64,000 nt of DNA from Peromyscus leucopus (GCF_004664715.2 NC_051083.1:100965661-101029660), one strand, 5' to 3'. Shown: positions 32,925-44,255, numbered from the stretch's first letter. Notes: generated from the sequence alone by a model not told the origin. Numbers and translations: made by a program.

Positions 32925-33784
32925 TAATTCTTTTTTGATTCTTTGGGAGTTTCACATCATGCACCCCAATTTTGCTCATCTCCATGTCCCTTCATATCTG
33001 GCCCTCACCTCTGCAGGATGCTCCCAAAAATTAATTAAAAACAAAATTAAACAAATAAGCAAGCAAACAAAACACAACCTCACTCCTTTGTCTTTCCAAC
33101 ACCTCTTCATTTATCCTAGTGGCATCGGGAGCTGTGGTGTGTCATGCAGTATTTCCTTTTGTCCAATTAGTCCCACCCACAAATGTTTATTGCAATGAGT
33201 CATTAGTCTGGTTCAAGGCCTCTGGCAAACTATAATCACTGGACCCACGTCAAAACTCTTCTAAGATATCCTGTTGTTGCCCCAATTATGGAGTACTTGT
33301 GGTTATTGCTCGACAGTGCCAGTCCTTTCAGGCACTCCAGCAGGTCATAGATGGGGTAGATGTTAGGGTGAGCCAACCAAAGGTCTAGGTGGTAGCTATC
33401 TGGTCTGTCTGGGCCACTGGGACCATCCTCTCAGGAGAGGGGTAGAGTCAGTTCTCCTAGGCCCATGTCATTGGGGCCAGCTCTCCCACATCCATGGTGA
33501 GAGGTGGGGCCATCTCTCCCAAGTACGGGGAGGACCAATTCTCCCATGGGGCGAATAGGGCCAACTCTCCTATTGCAGTGTCCAGCAAGGGATAGGGCCA
33601 GCTATCCCAGGGGCAATGAGGGGCAGGGCTGGCTTAGCATAGATCTTGGATTTCAACACACATGGTTTCTATCACCCTCTGTGTTAGCATGGGCCATGTA
33701 CATCATCAAAGACCCCAGATGCAGCAGGAACACGGACCCAGAAATGCACTTGGCAAGAGCTTGGGCCCGGACGTCACCATGGCC
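32925..33784. repeat. GC-richer rodent repeat block with GGGGCCAGCTCTCCCA-like motifs
   Basis: TTTGGGAGTTTCACATCATG, GAGCTGTGGTGTGTCATGC and TAGTCTGGTTCAAGGCCTC follow a rodent repeat known to me only by pattern. At 33470-33620 a short motif (GGGCCA, C or A, then CTCTCC) recurs about five times at irregular spacing. Plus frames here are not genes. Confidence 0.5.
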
Positions 33785-34440
33785 CTGATTTCAGCACAGG
33801 CCACCCTAATCAGTATGGCCCCAGCAGAAGCAAGGCCTTAGACACAAATATGTCTCAGATGGCTGCTCAGACCCTGGGCATCTGTTCATTCCCCAGTGGT
33901 AGCTAGAACCACAGACATCAACCCAGACTGTGACTGCTGCTGGGCCATGGATCCAGACATAGCCCATGGTAGCAGCCCAGGCCAACAACACCATGTCCCC
34001 ATGTGGCAGTGCAGGCCACACAGATCAGCATGGCCCCAGTGACAGCATGCCCCTCAGACACCAACATGGGCACAGTTGTGGTCCAGACCCTGGGTATCAG
34101 TGTGGCCTTTGGTGGTACTATGGGCCACAGATATCAACACAGAGCCTGGCTGTGATAGGACCATGGACACAGACATGGCCCCCAGCGGTGGCCTGCCCAG
34201 GCCAGGTGTCATCACATCCTCCATTGGCAGCACAGGCCACTCAGATCAACATGAGTTCAGTGGTAGCATGAACCTGGGGCACCAAAATGGCCACAGTTGG
34301 CGGCCCAGACCCAGAGCATACTGTGGCCTTAATGGCAACATGCATAATGGACATTAAAACAGACCCTGGCTAAGGTAGGAACATGGACCCAGACATGGTC
34401 TAGGCAGCAGCACAGGTACAGATGCCACCCTCTCCTTGGT
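33785..34440. repeat. Three tandem copies of a unit of about 218 bp
   Basis: The landmark GCACAGGCCAC recurs, with changes, at 33794, 34009 and 34230, giving spacings of 215 and 221. Each unit then has ATCAGTATGGCC-like, CAGACCCTGGGCATC-like and GGACCATGGACACAGAC-like text in the same order. Long frames cross it on both strands because it lacks stops, not because of a domain. Confidence 0.8.
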
Positions 34441-34770
34441 GACAGGCAGGCTACCAACATCAACCCATTCCTCACTGCACTCATTTCTTCAGAATTGCCT
34501 CTTACCACAGCACGTGAGCCACTCTGCCTCTCTTTCTCTTCCATTTCTCCACCATATACTTGCTCATCATAATGGCACCCACTGGCCCAGTTATGCCAGA
34601 CCATCATAATAACTATTTTTAAAAATGATTTTTATTCTCTGCATTTTGATCAGTAGTGGCTCTCTGAAAATAGCCTCTGTCTACCATAAAATGAAACTTC
34701 TTTGATGAATGCTGAGAGCTACAGTTATCTGTGGGTATAAGGGTAAGTATTCAGAGTACAGTCAGAATCT
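34441..34770 (-). mobile_element. Continuation of repeat block and L1 3' UTR piece
   Basis: TTTCTCCACCATATACTTGC (34540-34560) ends the GC-richer block. From 34622, GATCAGTAGTGGCTCTCTG and CTACAGTTATCTGTGGGTAT resemble the reversed Lx-like 3' UTR. Confidence 0.45.
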
Positions 34771-34775
34771 GTACC

Positions 34776-34963
34776 ATATATATATATATATATTTTCAGA
34801 CAGGGTCTCTCCATAAACCTGGAGCTAGAGTGTATGGCCAGTATGTCCCACGGATCCATCTTTCTCTGCCCCAAGTACTGTGGTATGTCATGTGCTGCCA
34901 TGCTCATCTTTTTATGTGGACTCAAGCACTAACATTTGCATAGTAAGCACTTTATCCATGGAA
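34776..34963 (-). mobile_element. B4-class SINE, partial, with short (AT)n
   Basis: After (AT)9, TTTTCAGACAGGGTCTCTCC, TGGTATGTCATGTGCTGCC and GTAAGCACTTTATCC match the reversed B4 body. The 3' tail half is missing. Confidence 0.6.
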
Positions 34964-34965
34964 CC

Positions 34966-35115
34966 CTTTAATCCCAGCACTCGTGAGGCAGAGGCAGGTG
35001 GGATCTCTATGAGTTTGAGGCCAGTCTGGTCTAAAAAGCAAGTTCCAGGACAGCCAGGGTTGTTACACAGAGAAACACTGTCTCAAAAAATCAACCAAAC
35101 AAACAAAACAAAGCA
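34966..35115 (+). mobile_element. 5'-truncated B1 SINE
   Basis: It begins at TTTAATCCCAGCACTCG, lacking the first part with box A, and runs to CTGTCTCAAAAAATC with a CAAA-rich tail. The truncation abuts the B4 end. Confidence 0.75.
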
Positions 35116-35608
35116 CTGACAAGGATTGGCTTGAAGTTATTGTTCACAGACCTGTGCTCTTTTGCTTTCTCCATTATTATCTAAAATACCTTGCTATACT
35201 GTGGATTAAAATCCTTGAAGTGATGTAAGGGGTGAGGTGTGCCACTGTTAATGCAAAATGATCAGTAACTGTATATATGAGAAATGATGGACTCCTTTTA
35301 AGAAGTATTAAGAACAAATCATACTCAAGCCAATTGTTGACCTTTTCTTTCATATACCATTTATAGAGTTAAAAGGGAATTTGCCACATTACAAGGTAAA
35401 AAGTTCCAGGAGTCTCTGTAGCCCTTTTAGGAAATATACAATGTCCTTTCCATCCATGTACATATACAAAGTTGGATATTTTAAAATATATTTTAGGCAA
35501 ACAACTTATTAAATGCAAAAGTAGGCATGATAATGAAATTATAGCTGTCTTCTATAAGCCATACTTGCATGAAAATTTCAAATATGTGAAACAAGGTAAT
35601 TTCTTCAC
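35116..35608. other. No recognised feature
   Basis: AT-rich unassigned sequence flanking the 3' end of the large L1. Confidence 0.45.
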
Positions 35609-36546
35609 TGTTACTTTTTTATGAAGAAAAATGTTTTGTTCATTTTACATACCAATCAAAGATCCCCTCTTACTTCTTCCCTCCACTTCAGCCTCCTCCT
35701 CCCACTTCCCCATTCCCTCCTACAAGAAGGTAGGGCCTCTCATGGGGAGGCACATATTTACTCGAGGCAGGTCAAAGCCCCTCCCCCTGCCTCAAGGCTG
35801 TGTGAGGTGTCCCATCATAGGTAGTGGGCTCCAAAAAGCCAGCTCATGCACCAGGGATAGATTCTGATCCTACTGCCAGGGGACCCCTCAAGCAGACCAA
35901 GCTACACAACTGTCTCATTATGGAGAGGGCCTAGTGCAGTCTCATGCAGGCTCCACAGCTGTTGATCTATATTTCTTGAGTTCCCACTAGTTTAGTTTGG
36001 TTGTCTCTGTAGGTTTCCCCATAATAATCTTGATGCCCCTTCTTCACTTGTCTCTCTTCAACTGGACTCCCAGAGCTCGGCCTGGTGCTTGGCTGTGGAT
36101 CTCTGCATCTGCTTCCATCAGTTCCAGGAGAAAGGCTCTATGATGACAATTAGGGTGTTCACCAATCTGATTAGTGGGGGAAGCCAGTTCAGGTACCCTC
36201 TCTGTTAGTAGTCTAAGCTGGAGTCATTCTTGTGGATTCCTGGGCACTTACCTAACACCCAATTTTTCCCTATCCCCATAAAGTCTCCCTCTCTCATGGT
36301 ATCTCTTTCATTGTTCTTCCATTCTGTCCCTGTTCCAGCTCGACCATCCGATCCCCTTATGTTCTCATTCCCCCATCACCAACCCTCCATTGCCCACCCC
36401 CATCCCCAGTTTACTCATGGAGATCTCATCTATTCCCCTTCCCAGGGCAATCCATGCATCTCTCTTTGGGTCCTCCTTTTTAGCCTAGCTTCTCTGGAGC
36501 TGTGGGTTGTATTCTGGTTATCCTTTGCTTTACATCTAGTATGTAC
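35609..36546 (-). mobile_element. 3' UTR of the large L1
   Basis: The plus strand shows TGTCCCATCATAGGTAGTGG, CAAGCAGACCAAGCTACAC and, further up, CTGTGGATCTCTGCATCTGC. It serves as the in-window reference for ordering the inverted L1 fragments. Frames at 35621-36556 are translations of this untranslated region. Confidence 0.85.
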
Positions 36547-39500
36547 TTATGAGTAAGTACATACCATGTTTGTCCTTCTGAGTCTGGGTTACCTCTCTCA
36601 GGATGATATTTTCTAGCTCCATCCATTTGCCTGCAAATTTCATGATGTCATTTTTTTTTTTCTGCTGAGTGGTACTCCATTGTGTATATGTACCACATTT
36701 TATTTATTCTTCAGCTGAAAGGCATCTAGGTTGTTTCCAGGTTCTGGCTATTATGAATCATGTTGCTATGAACATAGATGAGCATGTGTCTTTGTGGTAT
36801 GATTGAGCATTCCTTGGGTATATGTCCAAGAGTGGTATAGCTGGGTCTTGAGGGAGATTGATTCCCAATTTTCTGAGAAACTGCCATACTGACTTCCAAA
36901 GTGACTGTGTAAGTTTGCACTCCCACCAACAGTGGAGGAGTGTTCCCCTTGCTGCACATCCTTTCCAACTTAAGCTGCCATCAGTGTTTTTGATCTTAGC
37001 CATTCTGACAGGTGTAAGACGGTATCTTAGAGTCATTTTGATTTGCATTTCCCTCATGGCTTAGGCTGTTGAACAATTCATGAAATGTCTTTCAGCCATT
37101 TGAGCCTCTTCTGTTGAGAATTCTCTGTTTAGCTCTGTAGCCCATTTTTAAATTGGATTGTTCATTATTTTGATGTTTAGTTTCTTGAATTCTTTATATA
37201 TTTTGGGGAAAAGCCCTCTGTCAGAAGTGGGGTTGGTGAAGATCTTTTCTCATTCTGTAGGATGTCTTTTTGTCTTATTTACTATGTCTTTTGCTTTACA
37301 GAAGCTTCTCAGTTTTAGGAGGTCCCATTTAATAATTGTTGCTCCCAGTGTCTGTGCTACTAGTGTTATATTTAAGAAGTGGTCTCCTGTGCCAACTCGT
37401 TCAAGACTACTTCCTATTTTCTCTTTTATCAGGTTCAGTGTAACTAGTTTTATATTGAGGTCTTTGATCCACTTGGACTTGAGTTTTGTGCATGACAAAA
37501 GATATGTATCTATTTGCAATTTTTTACATGTTGACATCCAGTTATGCCAGCACCATTTGTTGAAAATGCTTTAATTTTTTTCCCTTGTACAGATTTGGCT
37601 TCTTCGTCAAAAATCAGGTGCTCATAGGGGTGTGGGTTAATGTCAGGGTCTTCAATTTGATTCCACTGGTCCACATGCCGGTTTTTATGCCAGTTTTGTT
37701 ACTATAGCTCTATAGTAGAGCTTGAGGTCAGGGATGGTGATTCTTCCAGAGGTGGCTTTATTGTATAGGACTGTTTTAGCTATCCTGGGTTTTTTTGCTT
37801 TTTCATATGAAGTTGAGTATTGTTCTTTCCAGGACTGTGAAGAATTGTGCTGGAATTTTGATGGGGATTGCACTGAATCTGTAGATTACTTTTGGTAAGA
37901 TTGCCATTTTCACTATGCTAATCCTGCCTATCCATGTGCATGGGAGATCTTTCCATTTTCTGATATCTTCTTCAAATTATTTCTTCAGAAACCTAAAGTT
38001 CTTGTTATACAAGACTTTGACTTGATTAGTTAGAGTTAGCCCGAGGTATTTTATATTATTTGCAGATATTGTAAAGGGTGATGTTTCTCTGATTTCTTTC
38101 TCAGCCTGTTTATCATTTGTATATAAGAGGGTTACTGATTTTTTTGAGTTACTCTTGTATCCTGCCACATTACTGAAGGAGTTTATCAGCTGTAGGAGTT
38201 CCCTGGTGGAATTTTTGGGGTCACTTAAGTATACTGTCATATTATCTGAAAATAGTGAAAGTTTTACTTCTTCCTTTCCAATTTGTATCCCCTTTATCTC
38301 CTTTTGTTATCTTTTTGCTATAGCTAGAACTTCAAGTACTATATTGAATAAATATGGGGAGAGTGGACAGCCTTGTCTTCTTTTAGTGGACTCACATTGA
38401 GTTTCTCTCCTTTTACTTTGATGTTGCCTGTTGACTTGATATAAATTGCCTTTATTTTTAGTTATGTTCCCTGTATTCCTGATCTTTCCAAGACCTTTAT
38501 CATGAAAGGTTGTTGGATTTGGTAAGGTTTTTTTCAACACCTAATGAGATGATCATGTGGTTTTTTTTCTTTCAGTTTGTTTATATGGTGTATTACATTG
38601 ACAGACTTTCATATGTTAAACCATCCTTGCATCTCTGGTATGAAGCCTACTTCAACATGATGGATAATTTTTTGATGTGTTCTTGTATTTGGTTTGCCAA
38701 TATTTTGTTGAGTTTTTTTGCATCAATGATCATGAGCAAGATTTGTCTGTAATTCTCTTTCTTTGTTGCATCTTTGTGTGATTTGGGTATCAGTGTAACT
38801 GTAGCCTCATAAAAGGAGTTTGATAATGTTCCTTCTGTTTCTATTGTGTGGAACAATTTGAAGAGTATTGGTGTTAACTCTTCTTTCAAAATCTGGTAGA
38901 ATTCTGCATTGAAACCATCTAGTCGTGAGCTTTTTTTTGTTTGGGAGTCTTTTAATGACTGTTTCTATTTCCTTAGGGGTTATTGGTCTGTTTAAATAGT
39001 TTATCTGGTCTTGATTTAACTTTAGTATTTGGTACCTATCCAGAAAATTGTCTATTTCTTTTAGATTTTCCAGTTTTGTGGAGTACAGGTTTTTTAAGTA
39101 TGACCTGATGGTTCTCTGGATTTCCTCATTGTCAGTTGTTATGTCTCCCTTTTCATTTGTGATTTTGTTAATTTGGATGCTTTGTCTCTGCCTTTTGGTT
39201 AGTTTGGATAAGGGCTTGTCTATCTTGTTGATTTTCTTAAAGAACCAACTCTTTGTTTCATTAATTATTTCTATTGTTCTCTTTGTTTCTATTTTCTTGA
39301 TTTCAGCTCCCAATTTGATTATTTCCTGGTGTCTATTCCTCCTGGGTGAGTTTGCTTCTTCTTGTTCTAGAGCTTTCAAGTGTTCTGTTATGTCACTGGT
39401 GTGAGACTTCTCCAACTTCTTTATGTGGGCATTTAGTGCTATGAATTTCCCTCTTAGCACTGCTTTCATAGTGTACCATAAGTTTAGGTATGCAGTACAT

Positions 39501-40335
39501 TCATTTTCACTGAACACTAGGAAGTCTTTAATTTCTTTCTTTATTTCTTCCTTGACCCATTGGTGGTTCAGTTGAGCATTTTTCAGTTTCCATGAGATTG
39601 TAGGCTTTTGGTAATTTTAGTTGTTGTTAAAATCTGACTTTAAACCACTGTGGTATGATATGATACAGCAGGTTATTCAAAAAAAATTTTGTACCTGTTG
39701 AGATTTGCTTTGTGACTGAGTATGTGGTCGATTTTAGAGAGGGTTCTATGGGGTGCTGAGAAGAAGGTACATTCTTTTTTGTTAGGGTGGAATGTTCTGT
39801 AGATATCGATTAAGTCCATTTGAGTTATAACATCAGTTAAGTCCCTTATTTCTCTGTTAAGTTTCGATCTGGCAGGTCTGTCCAGTGGTGAGAGTGGAGT
39901 GTTGAAGTCTCCCACTATTAATGTGTGGGGTTTGATGTGTGATTTAAGCTTTAGTAATGTTTCTTTTACATATGTGGGTGCCATTGTGTTTAGGATATAA
40001 TTGTTCAGAATTGAAACTTCATCTTAGTGGATCTTTCCTGTGATGAGTATGTAATGTCCTTTCTAATCTCTTTTGATTGATATTTTTTGAAATTTATTTT
40101 ATTAGACATTAGGATAGCTACATCAGCTTGCTTCTTAAGTCCATTTGATTAGAAAATCTTTTCTCAGCCTTTTACTCTGAGGTAGTGTCTTTCTTTGAAG
40201 TTGAGGTATGTTTCTTGTATGCAGCAGAAGGATGGATCCTGTTTTCATATCCATTATTTTAGCCTGTGTCTTTTTATAGGTGAATTGAGTCCACTGATAT
40301 GAAGGAATATTAATGATCAGTGATTGTTAATTCCT
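36547..40335 (-). pseudogene. L1 ORF2 remnant (endonuclease - reverse transcriptase - Cys-rich end), disabled
   Basis: In L1s this protein nicks DNA and copies L1 RNA into the genome. Seen here in order: endonuclease text with IVGDFNTPLSPLDR and KIDHIL (39984-39673); the linker before the reverse transcriptase (39517-38807); TLIPKSHKD (38889-38647); QGCPLSPYLFNIVLEVLA (38540-38307); SDPKNSTRELL onward (38240-37977); and the C-terminal region with [10 protein letters not shown] (37057-36758). The pieces lie in different frames separated by stops. The catalytic Asp-Asp pair reads Asp-Asn in the text FSDNM at 38252-38238. Total length is near the usual 3.8 kb of ORF2, so decay is by point changes and small indels rather than large deletion. 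Confidence 0.9.
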
Positions 40336-40354
40336 GTTATCTTTTGGCGGTAGT

Positions 40355-40524
40355 ATGTGTGTATTTCCTTTTTTTGGGATTTACTGATGTGGTGTTATCT
40401 ATTTTTTGTGTTTTCACGGATGCATCTGACTTCCTTAGGTTGGAGTTTTCCTCCTAGTGCCTTCTCTGGGCCTGGATTTGTGGATAGGTATTATTTAAAT
40501 CTGATTTTGTCTTGGAATGTCTTG
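40355..40524 (-). pseudogene. L1 ORF1 C-terminal remnant
   Basis: The minus strand encodes text like YLSTNPG (after a stop) and GKLQPKEVR, corresponding to the C-terminal part of rodent L1 ORF1, an RNA-binding chaperone. An in-frame stop and the 5' truncation at about 40526 leave only the tail. Confidence 0.7.
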
Positions 40525-40526
40525 TC

Positions 40527-40972
40527 CCAGGACAGGTAGTACAAAGTTATACTTACTTTGCAAAAATAATGTGAATTGTAAACTGTAAACTGTTGTTTTT
40601 ATTAAATTAAGTTTAATTTGAACAGAACAACATCTTTGGTTACATATTATTTATGGTTACTTCCTTACTATTATGGGAGACTGGGTGGTTAAAACAACAG
40701 ATTATATTTCCTATGAAAGTTAAAATATTTAATATGTGGGCTTTCATTGGAAGAATTTCTTGATAGTGTTCTACAATACAAATTTGCTTTGTTGAATTAC
40801 CTAAAGTGAAATGCATTTATCTTATTTGATTCACTCAAATGTCATCCTTATATAAACATGCTATGTAGACCTTAATTTCCAGTAGAGAATATAGCTATAC
40901 TGCACATGAACATTCAATAAATACTTATCTATTATGTTGTAGGTGTTTTGTAAAGAAATGAGTATCTTAGGG
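40527..40972. other. No recognised feature
   Basis: AT-rich unassigned sequence adjoining the truncated 5' end of the L1. Confidence 0.45.
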
Positions 40973-41112
40973 CTGAGCATTGTAGTGCCCATCTTTAATC
41001 TCAGCACTCAGGAGGCAGATGGAAACAGATTTCTGTGAATTAGAAGCCAGATTTGTCTAAAAAGCCAGGGAGACATAGTGAGACACTGTCTCTAAAAACA
41101 AGAAATAAAAAG
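40973..41112 (+). mobile_element. B1 SINE, old
   Basis: GGGCTGAGCATTGTAGTGCC, AATCTCAGCACTCAGGAGGC and GAGACACTGTCTCTAAAAAC mark a diverged B1. Confidence 0.65.
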
Positions 41113-42464
41113 GAAACAGGCATCTTACATTGAAAAAAATTACATACTTGCTCTTGTGGATCTTAATCTTGTTTTCTTTTGCAATTACAGCTAGAGCTCC
41201 TCCTCTACATGATACACCATTTTTCATAAACCCTTGTCTAAAATAGAGACATGGGCAATGCTGGAAATGTGCTGTTCTTATGCTTGATTGTGGCATAGAA
41301 GTCTGTCATCAGGTTTGAATTTGGAGAACATAATGACATTTAGATTCAGTTAGGATGGGATAGACACGTTAGGACGATTCCACACTACCCATTTCTTAGT
41401 TCAACAAACTTCAAATACATGAAGATGCTTCCATGTATTGCCATTTAAAGCCACCACATGTTTATTGTGCAACAGAACACAGGTAAAAAGAAAGATATGT
41501 TATTCACTGTTAATATTTTGGAATTATATGTCCTCTATGATATATGTATAGATGGTCTTAGCAAAGGAATCACCTTTTTTTTCTTTCTTTCACTCACTAC
41601 ACAGAGTAAGTCAGTAAGGATTTCATTTTTTACCTGTTTTTGAGTTTCAAATGTTGGCTTCAGTTCTAACAAAATCATGAGTCTGGAGCTAGTTAGGTAG
41701 AAGCAATTCAGCTTGTTCAAATCTGAAATTGGGGAGTAGAGAGATTAAATATTTTGCCTAAGACAATAAAGGTAGCTTGTACAAGATCAGGAAAGAGAGT
41801 CCCAGACATAGAATTTTTTTCCACTCACAACACTGTTCTCTCTTTTTTCTAAAGTATTTACTCTGAAGGAGACATGAATATTACATGTAATCTACTGCCT
41901 TGGCAGGACAAAAAACATGAAATTAAAAATCCATTCATGATGAGATCATGTCTCTGAGTGGTTCAGAGTAATACTTTGATATAGTCATGCAGATGAGAAG
42001 CTTATGCCCAAAGCAATGACAAAGCAAAGCAAAAATCAGCCTTGTTTTGTGGATTGGGATAATTGAAGTAGAAGAGGTGAGGCAGAAGTCATTACTATAA
42101 AAGGATGCAGAACATGAACACTAAACCAATTGGCAGTAACACCATCTCTCTGTGCTTGTAACTAGAAAACCAACTCAAATTGGAACTCTGCTGAAGTCTC
42201 TAAACCTCAGGCTTCTTGAATGTAAAATGTAACTCAACTATACCACACTTCTCTTGCAAGGCAAACTTAGGGTTTAGTGTTTTCTAGGCAAGTACTATAC
42301 CAAGTGAGCTCCATTTCCATCCCCTTTCAAGATACATTTTTGTGGTGATTTCTGACAATTGAGTAACAAGGAGAATCATTCAAACATGTCTATTTCAAGT
42401 TACTTTGATGGTCTAATAACCATTTGCTGAGTCCTTTTACTTTCTTTAGTTTGTCCTTAAAATA
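41113..42464. other. Mostly unassigned, possible MIR and ID traces
   Basis: Weak MIR-like text at about 41730-41820 and 42150-42235, and ID-like text in reverse at about 42265-42322 (CTAGGCAAGTACTATACC). None is strong enough for a separate call. No credible gene. Confidence 0.35.
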
Positions 42465-42925
42465 TGTGATGATTGTCCACTATGTACTTCATATTGGACC
42501 TATGTTACTGAGCAATATGGGCAAACTTCAGCCTTCAGGGAATTTGGAGTCTAAATGGGAGAGAAAGATTTAGTCAAAGAAGCATATGAAATACACTTAT
42601 GTTCTCTACAGCTAAAGGATGTTTTAGTATCCTGAGAAAATGTAAGCGTGAAACCCGGTTTAATCTGAAATCTCTTTGAGTAAACTGACATTTGACTTAA
42701 GATCTGAAAGCTAAGTTAACTAGATAAAAGAGCAGGACTCTTGCCATACAGCAGGAACAATGTGTGCAAACCTTCTGAAGCAGAATGAGTGATAGCATAT
42801 CTGAAGGGACAGGGTCAGTGTGCTTAGAATGCTGAGATCAGGAAGAAAGTTTCAATGAAATTAGGTTGGAGAGATAGGCGCACATCAAGTCACACAGACC
42901 CTTTTAAATCATGGAAAAGAAGCTA
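42465..42925 (+). mobile_element. Ancient mammalian interspersed repeat, unnamed
   Basis: ACATTTGACTTAAGATCTG, CAGCAGGAACAATGTGTGC, CAGGGTCAGTGTGCTTAG and GGTTGGAGAGATAGG follow the same old repeat pattern as 21990-22580. Confidence 0.4.
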
Positions 42926-42967
42926 ATTTTTTCTTTCTGGAGAGGGAATCTACTCAGGAGTTTCAAA

Positions 42968-43085
42968 CAGCAAAATGGATATAGAGATGCACATCTGGAA
43001 TTCTAGCACTTAGTAGGCAGAGACCAGAGAATTGTGTGTTTCACAATTCTCTGAAAGCCTGACTCAAACAAACCAAAACAAAACC
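42968..43085 (+). mobile_element. B1-like fragment with a perfect 12-bp hairpin
   Basis: GGAATTCTAGCACTTAGTAG and CTGACTCAAACAAACC are B1-like. In the middle, CAGAGAATTGTG (43025-43036) and CACAATTCTCTG (43042-43053) form a perfect stem with a 5-base loop. Confidence 0.45.
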
Positions 43086-43149
43086 AGTTTCAAGTAGCAA
43101 ACATCATCATCTACTCTCTTATAAAAAAAGTCTAAATTTTATAATTTGT

Positions 43150-43485
43150 AGAGGACTCCTGGAGCTCTGTCTAGTGATTGACTGTGGATCTCTGCATCTG
43201 AGAGAGAAGAGGGATTCTATGAGCAAGTGCATCAGGATCATGATGGGAAAACATGCAGGGACAGCCAGCCAAACTAGAAGGAACTCGTGAAAGTTGGATC
43301 AATGGCTGTAGAGCCTGTATGGGACTGGACTAGGTAGGCCCTTTGCATGGTGAGACAGTTGTGTGGCTTGATCTGTTTGGGAGGACCCCTGGTGGTAGGC
43401 TCAGAATCCCTCTCTGGTACATGAGCAGGCTTTTTGGAGCCCACTACCTATGATGGGATACCTCCTGCAGCCTTGCATAATGAAT
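43150..43485 (+). mobile_element. 5'-inverted L1 3' UTR fragment lacking its 3' end
   Basis: Positions 43150-43202 are in reverse (GACTGTGGATCTCTGCATCTG, cut to ACTGTGGATCTCTGCATCTG). From 43203 the adjoining downstream segment runs forward (TGATGGGAAAACATGCAGGG to GCAGCCTTGCA). The order fits twin priming, but the G-rich tract and A tail are missing, so a deletion followed or a different event made it. Confidence 0.65.
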
Positions 43486-43854
43486 AGAGAATGATTTGTG
43501 TGTAAATGTGCAAAGAGAGCTACCTCAGTATCAGGCAGATGAGTAGGGGTGGTCTCTTAGTTTAGGCAAGTAATGATAGGGGCTTTAGCCAGAGAGGCAG
43601 TAATGAAGGTATACACCAGAGAGATTTCTAAAACAAATGGCTCTATCCCACTATTGACAAATTCCTTTCCCTTCAAAATACTATCAGGTTACTATTTGTG
43701 AGGGCCTAGGTTCAATTTCCAACTCCGCAAGGAAAATAATTATTACTACGTGTTTCTTCTTCAAAGTTCACTGGTGGCTGTCCCCTACTTCCTAATATTA
43801 TTGTTGTTTGTACTATGTTAATGTTATCTTCTGCCCGTTCACATATTCAATAGA
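43486..43854. other. No recognised feature
   Basis: Unassigned sequence between two L1-derived blocks. Confidence 0.45.
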
Positions 43855-44255
43855 TTGTTTTTATTTTTAAAATTTTATGTAAAATGCAATTACACCTTTC
43901 CCAATCCTCCCACTTACCCTTCCCTTTTCTCCTTACTCCCAAAGTCAGCCTCTTCTTCTTTAACCATTGTTATATATATATATATATATTATATAAATAA
44001 AAAAACATACTGAGTCCATTCAGTGTTTCCTGCATGTACATATTTCTATGGCCGACCACTCAGTATTGGATATTCTTGGGCTCATCCCTGGGGAAGACTA
44101 ACCCCCCTCCTTTCTTACCAGTGTTAATTTAGTGTAGCACTTCATCTAGTGGGGTCCTGTGAAATTTTATGACATGGAAGTTACACCCATGAAATCTCAA
44201 AAACCATAGTTGCTCAAACAATACCTGAGTAATGACAACAACAATTAACACCAGA
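43855..44255 (-). mobile_element. Old L1 3' UTR with inverted end
   Basis: Positions 43855-44172 are reversed Lx-like 3' UTR (ATGGCCGACCACTCAGTATT, CCCTGGGGAAGACTAACC) with an internal (TA)n near 43972-43989. At about 44173-44255 the text turns forward (AAGTTACACCCATGAAATC, ATACCTGAGTAATGACAAC). Confidence 0.6.

Larger units (their letters stand above)
35609..40526 (-). mobile_element. L1 element, 4.9 kb, 5' truncated in ORF1
   Basis: Read on the minus strand: the last part of ORF1 (about 40524-40360), ORF2 (about 40335-36547), and a 3' UTR of about 0.94 kb ending in an A-rich stretch at 35609-35620. Its 3' UTR belongs to the same lineage as the copies at 2537, 11784, 43150 and 62428. I could not find a convincing TSD. 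Multiple frameshifts and stops make it non-autonomous. Confidence 0.92.

Noticed and set aside
33504..34607. Several stop-poor frames on both strands at 33.5-34.6 kb
   Set aside because: They reflect GC-richer tandem repeat sequence. Frames overlap on both strands without any domain.
38807..39517. 236-residue minus-strand frame as a possible gene
   Set aside because: It is the segment of L1 ORF2 between endonuclease and reverse transcriptase, with the rest of ORF2 in other frames.
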